This document shows, piece by piece, positions 16,983 to 25,566 of a DNA stretch of 64,000 nt. How positions within the stretch are numbered: the stretch's first letter is position 1; every line of letters begins with the position of its first letter. Position numbers and translations under genes: made by a program. The notes under the pieces were generated by a model. It searched no databases and was not told the DNA's origin. It saw only the letters and a list, made by a program, of their open reading frames with translations. This DNA comes from Agreia sp. Leaf283 (GTDB lineage: Bacteria; Actinomycetota; Actinomycetes; Actinomycetales; Microbacteriaceae). Where the stretch lies: contig NZ_LMNF01000001.1 in NCBI RefSeq assembly GCF_001422485.1, positions 840,684-904,683 of the forward strand, in the 5' to 3' direction.

Positions 16983-17360
16983 TTAGTTATTCCCGTACTT
17001 GAGGATCGCTTGGCGTAAATTCGCGGCTTGAACCTCCCAGGCGTATGCGGCAATACCGGCATTCACACCAGTGGTTACGAAGATGTTCGTCGCCGTAGCG
17101 TCACCAGTCTGGACCAAGTAGAGGCCGTCTGTTTTTCGTATGATCTCGAAACCGATGGTCGACCCGGGTGCGGCGAAGTAGTCGTTCGATGTCACTGTGA
17201 ACAGGACACTTGTCGGGGTGGTGTTCACACGAACGTCTCCGTTGCCTTCAATCGGTGCGGCCTCAATCAGTCGGCAGGTGGCTCCATCGACAAATCTGGA
17301 GCAGCCTTCGATGTCGAAGGGAAAGATTTCCCCAGGATGGTCCTTCTTGAACTTCGCCAC
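16983..17360 (-). CDS. Orphan soluble module, 125 aa, possibly a displaced toxin tip
   Basis: A GTG-started ORF (VAKFKKDHPGEIFPFDIEG) with an in-frame TGA four codons upstream, so it cannot be extended. No signal peptide. The C-terminal half (TIGFEIIRKTDGLYLV, then AYAWEVQAANLRQAILKYG) looks like a compact alpha+beta domain. Position between the immunity candidate and membrane genes, no ribosome site of its own that I can identify, and an abrupt start would fit an orphan C-terminal module left by RHS tip exchange. That is inference; the family is not recognised. Confidence 0.45.
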   Translation of the reverse strand: MAKFKKDHPGEIFPFDIEGCSRFVDGATCRLIEAAPIEGNGDVRVNTTPTSVLFTVTSNDYFAAPGSTIGFEIIRKTDGLYLVQTGDATATNIFVTTGVNAGIAAYAWEVQAANLRQAILKYGNN

Positions 17361-17547
17361 GACATGAGCCGATCAGTTTATGAAGATGATGTCGGAGCCC
17401 CTACTTGTTACGCCTCTTACTATGGCGTGGATAGCGGAGCGGAACGCGGTTGTCGCCTGAACGCAAGAATCCGACTTCTGCGCTTCTCTGTGCCACTGAC
17501 CGACCGACATGGTCATGTTTCGTACCCGATCTGCTCACTAGTCGACG

Positions 17548-18069
17548 TCAATCACGCCGTGAGTAGTACGCATCCCGGGCCTCGACATACCGGTGGAGTC
17601 GTTCCATTATGTTGCCCAACTCACCTTCGTCGGATGTTGGCGAGGCGTAATAGATCAGTGACTGAGTCTCGTCCGGATTTCCGAACTCGTCACTAACAAG
17701 TTCAATAGCAACGAGAGGCTCCGACCACCGAGATGGATGCAGATCAATCTCGCGTAGGAACAAAAATAGCCAGATCTTTTCCGACTCATCAGCGGCATCG
17801 TCTGACGTTTCGCCGTCGAACAAGAGTTCATCTACGCGATTGACCTCGTCGGATAGCAGGAGAGCTATTTGATTCAAAATCGATGGTTGGTTCGTCGAGC
17901 CATACTGACGTAATGCAAACTCGACGACGTCAGATTGTGAAATATAGCCACCCGCGCGCGCTCGCCTCAATTCCGAGAGATTGGGCCGAAATCTGTCTGG
18001 CACCGTATCGACGGATATTTCGATGCTTAAATCTGCACGACGTAGGGCATCAAAGCGAAGCGAAATCAT
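17548..18069 (-). CDS. Candidate immunity protein for the RHS toxin
   Basis: A 173-aa acidic cytoplasmic protein. Its ATG overlaps the stop of the RHS gene (ATGA), the arrangement expected for a cognate immunity gene directly behind a polymorphic toxin. Visible: helical N-terminal half (YISQSDVVEFALRQYG, NQIALLLSDEVNRVDELLFD), an aromatic core (WLFLFLREIDLHPSRWSEP) and an acidic C-terminus ending MERLHRYVEARDAYYSRRD. I do not recognise the family with certainty. Codon use is less GC-biased than in the RHS gene core, in line with recent exchange of the toxin tip and immunity gene. Confidence 0.6.
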   Translation of the reverse strand: MISLRFDALRRADLSIEISVDTVPDRFRPNLSELRRARAGGYISQSDVVEFALRQYGSTNQPSILNQIALLLSDEVNRVDELLFDGETSDDAADESEKIWLFLFLREIDLHPSRWSEPLVAIELVSDEFGNPDETQSLIYYASPTSDEGELGNIMERLHRYVEARDAYYSRRD

Positions 18070-21000
18070 CTGGCATTCACCCGTCCGTTGATTGACCCGC
18101 CTGCGATGAATGCCCTGTGTGTCATCTCTCCCGCGCCATTAATCAGCCATTCGAATCGACCCGCAACGCCATTCACATTCGCCGGCGCTTGGATCAAAGT
18201 GTAGGCGGCACCGTCCTCGCCTGTGATAGCAAAGACAGTCGAGTCGGCGGCAATCGAATCCTGCACAAACACCGGCGCCAAATGATAAGTGTCCGTCTTG
18301 AGTGCACTGCCAATTGGCTTCGCGCCTGCAAGCATGGCTGTTACTGCGGCTTCATCAATGGCACGTCCCGCCGCCGCCGTTCCCAATCCGGCCGTTTTAA
18401 ATCCACCACAGTAGGGGTTTGAAAAGTCGGCCATACAAAGGGCAAAGAACCACTCAGATGCATCCGTTGCTACTCCAATGAGATTGGAGAGCGCCAGATC
18501 CGATGCAGCCGACTCAGTCGCAGAGCAGGTTCCGGCGTAGCCGTAATTGCGGGATGCTTTGCAAGCGCCTTCAGTGAACGACTTGCCTAGCGCCTCGGCC
18601 GCCTCAGGACTGATGGTGAATCCATCCTCGTACCCTGGAAAGGCGCCGTCGTAGCCTTGGACGTGCCGTGCGGGGATTGCTTGCAGGTCGCCGGAGGGGT
18701 CGTAGCTGTAGACCTGTGGTTCCCACTCCGTGGTGTGGGGACCAGGATTGCCTTCGGACGAGTACGCCTCCATGACCCGCGATGAGGGAATCGAACTGAC
18801 CGGTGTCGGCTTCACCTGACACGGCCCGCCGTACAGATACGCGCCGGAGTTGTCGGCATAGCAGTAGCCGAGCAGATCCTGTCGGGACGTCGGGCCATTG
18901 TCGACGTAGGCGTACCGACTCAGACTCTGCGGCTCGGAGAGTAGCCCGCGCCAGGAGTCCTGGGACATCCACGTCCCGGTGGTGGGATCATAGGTCCGGG
19001 AGTAGTAGTTGTTCAGTCCGTAGCCGGGGTCGGTGGTTTCTCCGGTGTAGTTGACGGCGGAGTTCCAGCCAATAGTGTCGAAGGACTGGTTGCCCCAGTC
19101 ATCGAACGTCGACAACTGAGCGACCGAACCGCCTACAGCTTGAGCTGCGGTAGTGCCGAGCCCATCCAAGAGCGCCCAGGAGGCGTCCCTTCCGTCGGCT
19201 GTTTGCAGGGCGACCTCGCCGAAGGCGTCGCGCATGAGGGTGCTGGTTCCCGATGCGGTGTTCGACTGCTGAACGATTGATGTGCCGTTCCAAACGCTCT
19301 TCGTCGTCTGCGAACCCAGGCCAGAGGTCTCGGTGGTGTTCAGCTGTCGGCCGGCGCCGTCGTAGGCGTACGACGTCGAGCGTCCGTCGCGGCTCACTCC
19401 GGTGAGGCGGTTATCGGTCTGGTAGCTGAAGTCGGTGGTGACGCCGTTCTCGTTCTGGGTGGTGCGGTTTCCGTTGCCGTCGTACCCGTAGCTCGAGGAT
19501 GCGCCGTTGCTGGTGCTTCCGGTGAGCTGGTTCGCCTCATTGAACGACGCGGTCACATCCGTCGTTCCCGCATTGGTCGTCGTGGTGGCCTGGACTCGGT
19601 TGCCGGCCGGGTCGTACGCGTACTCGGCGGTGTTGCCCTTGCTGGTTTCGCTGCCGACGAGCCGGTTGAGGCTGTCGTATGCGTAGTCGCGGGAGTCGAC
19701 ATCCGGGGTCTCGAGTACCGACGGGAACGCTGGGGTCGGATCGGGAGCCGTCACCGACGGCATAGTCGCCGAACCGGGTGTTGTTCCGGTGTCAGGGGTG
19801 GCCGGGTCATCGAGTGCCCCGAGAGTTCTTGTGGCGTTGGAGACGTTTCCTGCCGGGTCGTACGTGTAGTCGAAGGTGATGGTGTCGACGTTCTCCACCG
19901 GGTTCGGCAGCGAGGGGACGGTGCGGCGGTCGAGGTAGTCACCCGTCTTCACACACTCATGCGACGACGAACCCGCGGCAGGGATGGCCCGGTTCTCGAG
20001 ATACCCGGCCGCAGTGACGCACTGGTCGACCTCGGTCGTCACCGGCTTCACCGCTGCGGCCTCCGGTGCGACGGTGGATGCCGGTGCCGCGTTCGGGTCG
20101 GCGGGGGCAACGTGCTGGATCTGGGTGACCCGGTTCGCCGCGTCATACGTGTAATCGGTCGAGACTCCGGTGGAGCGAAGCATGGTCGTCAGGTTCCCGG
20201 CCGGGTCCCATTCGTAGGCGATGTTGCCCCACGGGGAGGTCTGCGCCACCGGGCGCCCGGCATCGTCGTACTCGTACCCGATCGACTCGCCCGTCGGCAT
20301 CGTCAACGCAGTCAACTGCTGGGCGGCATCGTAGGCGTAGCCGAGGCGGGAGCCGTTGGCGTCGATCTGCTCGGTCATCAACCCATTGGCGTCGTACTTC
20401 CACCCGGTCACACCGAGAGGGTCGGTCATCGCAATCGGCTGCTGGTTCGCGTCGTACTCGAACGACACACTCGAGGTCGGGTAGGAGACCTGGGCCAGGT
20501 CGGACCGGGACGTGTACGAATAGTTCGTAGTCTGGCCGTTGCCGTCCAGCTGAGACGCGAGGCGTCCGAGGGAATCGTAGGCGTAGTTCCAGGACTTGCC
20601 GAGAGGGTTCGTCTCCGACGTGACCTGACCGGCCGCGTTGTAATCGAACAACGTCTTGTGACCGTTCGGGTCGAGAATCGAGGCGAGGTTTCCGGTCTCG
20701 GTCCAGTCGTACACCGTCGTCACGTTCACATCCGAGGTGCCCGTCGCTGCAGCATCTACGTCGACGTCAAAGCCCTCGACGACCTTCGCGAGCTGGCCGG
20801 CCGGGTCGTAGGAATAGCGAGTCTCGTTACCGTTCGGATCGACCATGCTCGTCTGCTGACCGTTCAGGTCATACCCGTACGTTGTCGTCGAGCCGACCGC
20901 GTTCGTGGTCGATGCGACCGTGCCGGTCGGGTTGTACGCCGTGGTCGAGGTGTTGCCGTTCGCGTCAGTGATCGCAGTCAACCGACTCACCGCGTCATAC

Positions 21001-24000
21001 CCATAGGTCGTGGTGTCGCCGAGCGGGTTCGTCGCTGCGGTCACCCTGCCGAGCGGGTCGTACGACACGGTGCTCGAACGTCCGAGGGCGTCGATCTGCT
21101 CCTGCACACGACCCGCCGGATCGTAGACGAGCTGGGTGGCCGCGCCGGTCGGGTCGACCGACCCGGTCAGCTGACCATTCGCGTCATACGTCAGCGTCGT
21201 CTCGTTACCACGCCGGTCGGTAGAGGCGACGAGGTTCGAGTCCACGTCGTACGTGAACGTGGACGTCTCACCCTGCTGGTCCGTGACCTGCGTGATCCTG
21301 TCGAGCAGGTCATAGACGTAGGAGACACTGTTGCCGTCGGCATCCGTCGACTTCGCCACGCGCCCAACCGAGTCGTACGAAGTCGACGACGTGATCCCCG
21401 TGGGCCCGGTCACGCTCGTTACCCGGCTCAGCTCGTCGTAGACGTACGTCGTCTCGGCACCCGATGGATCGGTTTGGCTGAGCAGGTTGCCGGTCTCGTC
21501 GTACGTACGGTCCCATTCGCCACCCTTGGGGTCGACCACGGTCACGGGACGGTAGAGGTCGTCGAGCACGAACGACGTCACGTTGCCGAGCGGGTCTGTG
21601 GTCCTGGTCAGTTCGTCTTCAGTGTTGTACTCGTAGTTCGTCGTTCCGCCGTCGGGAGCGGTGACGGCCACGAGGTTGAACGCGTTGTTCCACGCGTACG
21701 AGGTCACGGCACCGGCCGCATCCGTCGAGCTGGTGAGATTGTCATTCGCGTCGTAGGTGTATGACGTGACCCCGCCCATCGCATCCGTCTTCGACACCAG
21801 CCGGTCGCCGGCATCCCATGCCAGCGTCGTGGTCGCGCCGGTCGGGTCGGTGGTCGAGGTCACCCGGTTCGCCGCGTCGTAGGCGAACGAGGTGACGTTG
21901 CCGTTGGGGTCGGTCAGCGTGGTGACGTTGCCCCGGTTGTCGTAGGCATACGTCGTGGTGGCACCCGACGGAGTCGTCGACGACGTCAGGTTTCCCTGAC
22001 CGTCATACGTGCGGGCCAGTTCGGTGCCGTCGGCCTGAGTGATGCCGGTGACCAGGTCGAGCGGGTCGACCTGGTAGCTCGTCGTGCGCTCGGCCCCATC
22101 CGGCCCGCCTTCGTCGGTCTGGGATGCGAGTTCGCCGGTGGGCGTGTACGTGAACGTGGTCGTCGTACCGTCGGGCAGAACCGTGGATGCGACGTTGCCG
22201 GTCGCGTCGTACGTGTACGCCCATTCATGGCCGGCTTTGTCGGTGTACGCGGCGACCTGGTCGAGGTCGTTGTAGACGTAGGCAGTGGAGTTGCCCTCCG
22301 CATCCGTCTTGCCCGTGATGCGGTGCTGCGCGTCGTACGAGAAGACCGTCTCGGTGCCCTCGTTGTCGGTGTACGTCGTTGTGCCCGCTGCGGTGTCGTA
22401 GCTCAGGGAACGCACGTTGCCGTCGGCGTCGGTCTGCTTGGCGACCCGCCCCTCGGCGTCGAACTCGTTCGTCAGATAGGTGACTCCGAGCGCGTCTGTG
22501 GCCGTGACCATGCGGTGAGCGTCGTCGTAGGAGTAGGAGCGCACCCGACCATCGGGGTTGGTGATCGCGGTGAGGTTCGCGTTCGCGTCGAATCCGAGGC
22601 TCCAGGTGCGGCCGTCGGGGTGAGTGAACGATGTGAGCCGACCCTCGGCATCCGACCCGACCGTGATGGTCTGGCCCGCAGCGTCGGTGATCGACTGCAG
22701 GGGCGCGAACTTGTTCACACGCCAGTCGGTCGCGCCATACGTGAGAGTCGTCGCGTTGCCCTGCTGGTCGGTGTGCTTGACGAGCTCGCCGACGCCATCG
22801 ATGTCGGCGGCGTCGAACACCCAGGACTCACCGTCGACGGCGGTCAACGTCAGCTGATTGTTGCCGTCATTGGTCAGCGTCTGGAACAGCCCGGGCTCAC
22901 CGATGTAGCCGCCCGAGCCATCGGAGGCGAAGTCGAAGGTGGCCCCGTCGTTGCGCACCACCAGCACGGAACCGTCCTCGTAGCGTTGCGCCCGGGCTCC
23001 ATACGCGAACGACCAGCCCGCACCGACGCGCGAGTCCCGGCCGTCGAGCGAGTTGTAGATCAGGTTGAGGTCGAGGTCGGAGTTGCCCGGGCCGGAGAGC
23101 TTGAACAGCGGCGCGGCCTCGATGAGGTTTCCGGTCGAGAACGACACCGGCTCGGCACCGTACATCTCGTAGTTCTGGTAGCCGAGGTCTCGCCAGTGGT
23201 CGAGCTGCGCCTGGGTCGGGCGCCCGGGAAGACCACCAGTGGCGGGGTCGATGCAGTTGAAGCGGTCAGCGAGGTAGACGCTCAGCGACGCCGCCACTCC
23301 GGCGGAGATGAACGCGAAGCCTTCGGGATCATCGATGTAGGCGCGGTCGTAGTTGCTGTCGAGGAACAGCGTCTCGAAGTGCGTATACGCGCCGGGCACA
23401 TTGTTGAACTCCGGAGCGGGCAAGTACGACAGGTTGCCCGGCTTGAAGGGGCGCTGCACGTAGGCCGGCATCGTCGACAGCACCGTGTCGCCCAGGGCTT
23501 GATCCTGCGGATTGCTGCGGTAATAGACGCGTCCACCCGACTCGGTGCCGTCGGCATCCCAGGCCTCATCGGTGTGGATGGCGTCGAACGCCAGCGTGAT
23601 CGTGGCATCGGGGTTCGCCGCCGCCGCGATGTCGGCACGCAGCTGCGTCGACACGATCGGCGTGTTCGGATCTTCCCTCGTGATCGTCACATCGGCGCGG
23701 CAATTCGTCTCGAGGCGCTGCCTCACCTGCTGCGCCAGCTGGATGTTCAAGGGCAGCTCATGCAGTTCGGGCGCCGGCTGCGTCACATAGGCCAGATCGT
23801 CGTCTGGATCGAGAACGATCTTCGGGCCGGGAGGCGCGATGAACGCGATACCGATCACGACCATCTGCGACAGGTGACCGGACTCGCCGCGCACCACACC
23901 GGCATCCGCGTCGTACACCGACGGAAGCGCCACCCACGGGTCGCCCGCGTTCTCGCGGGTGTAGATCTGCAGCGACGACGGGTCGAGACCCTTGATCTGC

Positions 24001-24614
24001 TTGTCGGTGACGGCCATCTCCAGCGCCACGCCGGGAACCACGTCCGTTGCCACCTGCGTGCCGTTCGCCTGGTCCGTCAGCGTGGCGTCGGCGGGAAACG
24101 TCGTGACCTCTGCGCCGGAATCGGTCGTGGCGGTGATGTCGACGGGAGTTCCCACAGCGGTGCCGCCTGTCTCCGTCTCGGCAGACTTAGCAGCGGTGTC
24201 GGGCAGAGGTGTGATGTCGACGTCGAGCTTCTCGTCGATCTCGTGGCCCGAGAAGGTGACCTCAACATTCGGGTCCTGCGCCGTGATCGTGGAGGACTGG
24301 TCGGGAGTGATGGTTCCTTCACCGGCGGGGTCTGCGGCGGGGGCGGGTTCGGTGGGGGCGAGCTGGGTCTTCGCGGCCGCGTCGCGCACCTCGGCGAGGG
24401 TCTTCTCCGCCTGACGCTGCGCGACGAGGGCGGGCGATGCGATCGACGGGGCGACGCCGACCGTGAGGGTCAGGGCGATAACGGCGGTCGTCGTGACGAC
24501 GCCCTGCGCGAGGGTTCTGCCGTGGCGGCGAGCCCAGCGAGAAGGCGTGCGCATTAGTTTTCGGGTCAGGGTGGCAAGCCCGGCCGTCACGGCGGGGCGG
24601 ATGCGACCGGTCAC
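18066..24614 (-). CDS. Secreted RHS/YD-repeat polymorphic toxin with an embedded amidase-like domain
   Basis: A 2182-aa exported protein. An N-terminal signal/anchor helix lies near residues 37-60. A beta-rich region (about 85-255, ending GHLSQMVVIG) precedes a region resembling Amidase_3 (about 258-450: KIVLDPDDD, ELHELPLNIQLAQQV, TREDP, AIHTDEAW, YTHFETLFLDSNYD). Next comes the RHS entry module (EPVSFSTGNLIEAAP, about 485) and more than thirty YD repeats (pattern YxYDxxGxxxxxxDxxG) to about residue 1860. The core ends with NNYYSRTYDPTTGTWMSQD and RYAYVDNGP. The last 260 residues are the variable tip, ending GRFEWLINGAGEMTHRAF, probably the toxin; its activity is not identified. GTG start overlaps the upstream surface-protein stop, and the stop overlaps the immunity ATG. 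Likely contact-dependent competition. Confidence 0.85.
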   Translation of the reverse strand: MTGRIRPAVTAGLATLTRKLMRTPSRWARRHGRTLAQGVVTTTAVIALTLTVGVAPSIASPALVAQRQAEKTLAEVRDAAAKTQLAPTEPAPAADPAGEGTITPDQSSTITAQDPNVEVTFSGHEIDEKLDVDITPLPDTAAKSAETETGGTAVGTPVDITATTDSGAEVTTFPADATLTDQANGTQVATDVVPGVALEMAVTDKQIKGLDPSSLQIYTRENAGDPWVALPSVYDADAGVVRGESGHLSQMVVIGIAFIAPPGPKIVLDPDDDLAYVTQPAPELHELPLNIQLAQQVRQRLETNCRADVTITREDPNTPIVSTQLRADIAAAANPDATITLAFDAIHTDEAWDADGTESGGRVYYRSNPQDQALGDTVLSTMPAYVQRPFKPGNLSYLPAPEFNNVPGAYTHFETLFLDSNYDRAYIDDPEGFAFISAGVAASLSVYLADRFNCIDPATGGLPGRPTQAQLDHWRDLGYQNYEMYGAEPVSFSTGNLIEAAPLFKLSGPGNSDLDLNLIYNSLDGRDSRVGAGWSFAYGARAQRYEDGSVLVVRNDGATFDFASDGSGGYIGEPGLFQTLTNDGNNQLTLTAVDGESWVFDAADIDGVGELVKHTDQQGNATTLTYGATDWRVNKFAPLQSITDAAGQTITVGSDAEGRLTSFTHPDGRTWSLGFDANANLTAITNPDGRVRSYSYDDAHRMVTATDALGVTYLTNEFDAEGRVAKQTDADGNVRSLSYDTAAGTTTYTDNEGTETVFSYDAQHRITGKTDAEGNSTAYVYNDLDQVAAYTDKAGHEWAYTYDATGNVASTVLPDGTTTTFTYTPTGELASQTDEGGPDGAERTTSYQVDPLDLVTGITQADGTELARTYDGQGNLTSSTTPSGATTTYAYDNRGNVTTLTDPNGNVTSFAYDAANRVTSTTDPTGATTTLAWDAGDRLVSKTDAMGGVTSYTYDANDNLTSSTDAAGAVTSYAWNNAFNLVAVTAPDGGTTNYEYNTEDELTRTTDPLGNVTSFVLDDLYRPVTVVDPKGGEWDRTYDETGNLLSQTDPSGAETTYVYDELSRVTSVTGPTGITSSTSYDSVGRVAKSTDADGNSVSYVYDLLDRITQVTDQQGETSTFTYDVDSNLVASTDRRGNETTLTYDANGQLTGSVDPTGAATQLVYDPAGRVQEQIDALGRSSTVSYDPLGRVTAATNPLGDTTTYGYDAVSRLTAITDANGNTSTTAYNPTGTVASTTNAVGSTTTYGYDLNGQQTSMVDPNGNETRYSYDPAGQLAKVVEGFDVDVDAAATGTSDVNVTTVYDWTETGNLASILDPNGHKTLFDYNAAGQVTSETNPLGKSWNYAYDSLGRLASQLDGNGQTTNYSYTSRSDLAQVSYPTSSVSFEYDANQQPIAMTDPLGVTGWKYDANGLMTEQIDANGSRLGYAYDAAQQLTALTMPTGESIGYEYDDAGRPVAQTSPWGNIAYEWDPAGNLTTMLRSTGVSTDYTYDAANRVTQIQHVAPADPNAAPASTVAPEAAAVKPVTTEVDQCVTAAGYLENRAIPAAGSSSHECVKTGDYLDRRTVPSLPNPVENVDTITFDYTYDPAGNVSNATRTLGALDDPATPDTGTTPGSATMPSVTAPDPTPAFPSVLETPDVDSRDYAYDSLNRLVGSETSKGNTAEYAYDPAGNRVQATTTTNAGTTDVTASFNEANQLTGSTSNGASSSYGYDGNGNRTTQNENGVTTDFSYQTDNRLTGVSRDGRSTSYAYDGAGRQLNTTETSGLGSQTTKSVWNGTSIVQQSNTASGTSTLMRDAFGEVALQTADGRDASWALLDGLGTTAAQAVGGSVAQLSTFDDWGNQSFDTIGWNSAVNYTGETTDPGYGLNNYYSRTYDPTTGTWMSQDSWRGLLSEPQSLSRYAYVDNGPTSRQDLLGYCYADNSGAYLYGGPCQVKPTPVSSIPSSRVMEAYSSEGNPGPHTTEWEPQVYSYDPSGDLQAIPARHVQGYDGAFPGYEDGFTISPEAAEALGKSFTEGACKASRNYGYAGTCSATESAASDLALSNLIGVATDASEWFFALCMADFSNPYCGGFKTAGLGTAAAGRAIDEAAVTAMLAGAKPIGSALKTDTYHLAPVFVQDSIAADSTVFAITGEDGAAYTLIQAPANVNGVAGRFEWLINGAGEMTHRAFIAGGSINGRVNAR

Positions 24615-25336
24615 AGGTTCGAACCGACCAGCTCGGCGTCACCCGCAGCCGCAGCCGCCGCCGCGTCCGCGGTGGCGGAGGCGGCAGCTGCGTTGCGGCG
24701 GCGGATGCGCAGCAGCACACCGAGCCCGACCAGCGCCGCGGCGATGACGGCCAGGATGCCGACGATACCGAACCCGGTCAGCGCCAAACCCGACGTGTCC
24801 TTCACGCAGGCCTGCAACTCCGCCGCATCGGCGACACCGTTGCCGTCGTAGTCTTCGAGACCCGTGGCGCAGGTGCGGTCACCGCAGATGACGAACTCGA
24901 TCCAATCGCTCACCTTGTCGCCGTCGGCGTCTTCTTTGCTGTTCGAACACGTCTCCGACCCGCACACCAACTGCTCCGCGTAGTCCGGGATGCCGTCCTC
25001 GTCGGCGTCTGCGCGGGAATCCGCACACGTCACCGTGCCGCAGGCGAGCACCTCCGTCCACGACGGGATGCCGTCGCCGTCGTGGTCCTCGGTGCCCGTG
25101 GCGCCGGTCAGACCGCCCGCGACGACCTGCTCGACCACGTCGGGAATGCGGTCCCTGTCGATGTCGCAATTCGCAGCATCCGACTCGACCTCGCAATCAG
25201 CGCCCAACGCCGACGGGGCCGCATAAAAGGCAGCAGAAGCGGCAGTCGCCGCTTGCGCGGGAGTCGCGACGAACGCCAACCCGACGAGAACGAGCAGAGC
25301 GAACATGGCGCTGAGCGCGCGGAAGAGCACAGACAT
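24611..25336 (-). CDS. LALTG-anchored surface protein with thrombospondin-type-3-like Ca-binding repeats
   Basis: A 241-aa exported protein. Signal peptide (FALLVLVGLAFVATPAQA), then four repeats of about 33 residues built on DxDGDGIPD-type loops (DRDRIPD, DHDGDGIPS, DADEDGIPD, DADGDKVSD, DYDGNGVAD) with paired cysteines (CGTVTC, CGSETC, CGDRTC), as in thrombospondin type 3/EF-loop proteins. It then has LALTG, a membrane helix and RIRRR, a class E sortase-like sorting signal, unusually followed by an Ala-rich tail of about 27 residues. GAAGG ribosome site before ATG 25336. The stop overlaps the RHS start (GTGA), so it is made with the toxin and may display or tether it. That role is inferred. 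Confidence 0.72.
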   Translation of the reverse strand: MSVLFRALSAMFALLVLVGLAFVATPAQAATAASAAFYAAPSALGADCEVESDAANCDIDRDRIPDVVEQVVAGGLTGATGTEDHDGDGIPSWTEVLACGTVTCADSRADADEDGIPDYAEQLVCGSETCSNSKEDADGDKVSDWIEFVICGDRTCATGLEDYDGNGVADAAELQACVKDTSGLALTGFGIVGILAVIAAALVGLGVLLRIRRRNAAAASATADAAAAAAAGDAELVGSNL

Positions 25337-25520
25337 GGCAAGCCTTCAGACCAGGAGAAAGGGATGGAAGCCATTCCCCCGAAAGGCTCGGGCCCAAAGT
25401 AGCGATCAAAGCAACATGGGCACAACCCGCAAACTAACTCTCGAAAAGCTGACAAAAGCTCCACCGCGGAGGCATGCGGAAGTGCGATCCACTTGGCCCT
25501 CGAACTGGGGGTCGCATCAT

Positions 25521-25548
25521 CTCTTAAGGTTCAAGCCCTACTTAAGAG
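25521..25548. promoter_or_regulatory. 8-bp inverted repeat upstream of the surface protein/RHS operon
   Basis: CTCTTAAG (25521-25528) and CTTAAGAG (25541-25548), 12-base spacer, about 190 bases upstream of the operon start and 20 bases beyond the stop of the neighbouring gene. AT-rich within a GC-rich region and without a T tract, so an operator is more likely than a terminator. Confidence 0.4.
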
Positions 25549-25566
25549 CACACGTACGTAATCGGT

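Noticed and set aside
22227..24557. 776-codon open frame on the plus strand across the RHS gene
   Set aside because: Antisense shadow of a GC-rich, repeat-built gene; Arg/Gly/Val-rich, no domain, no ribosome site or promoter.
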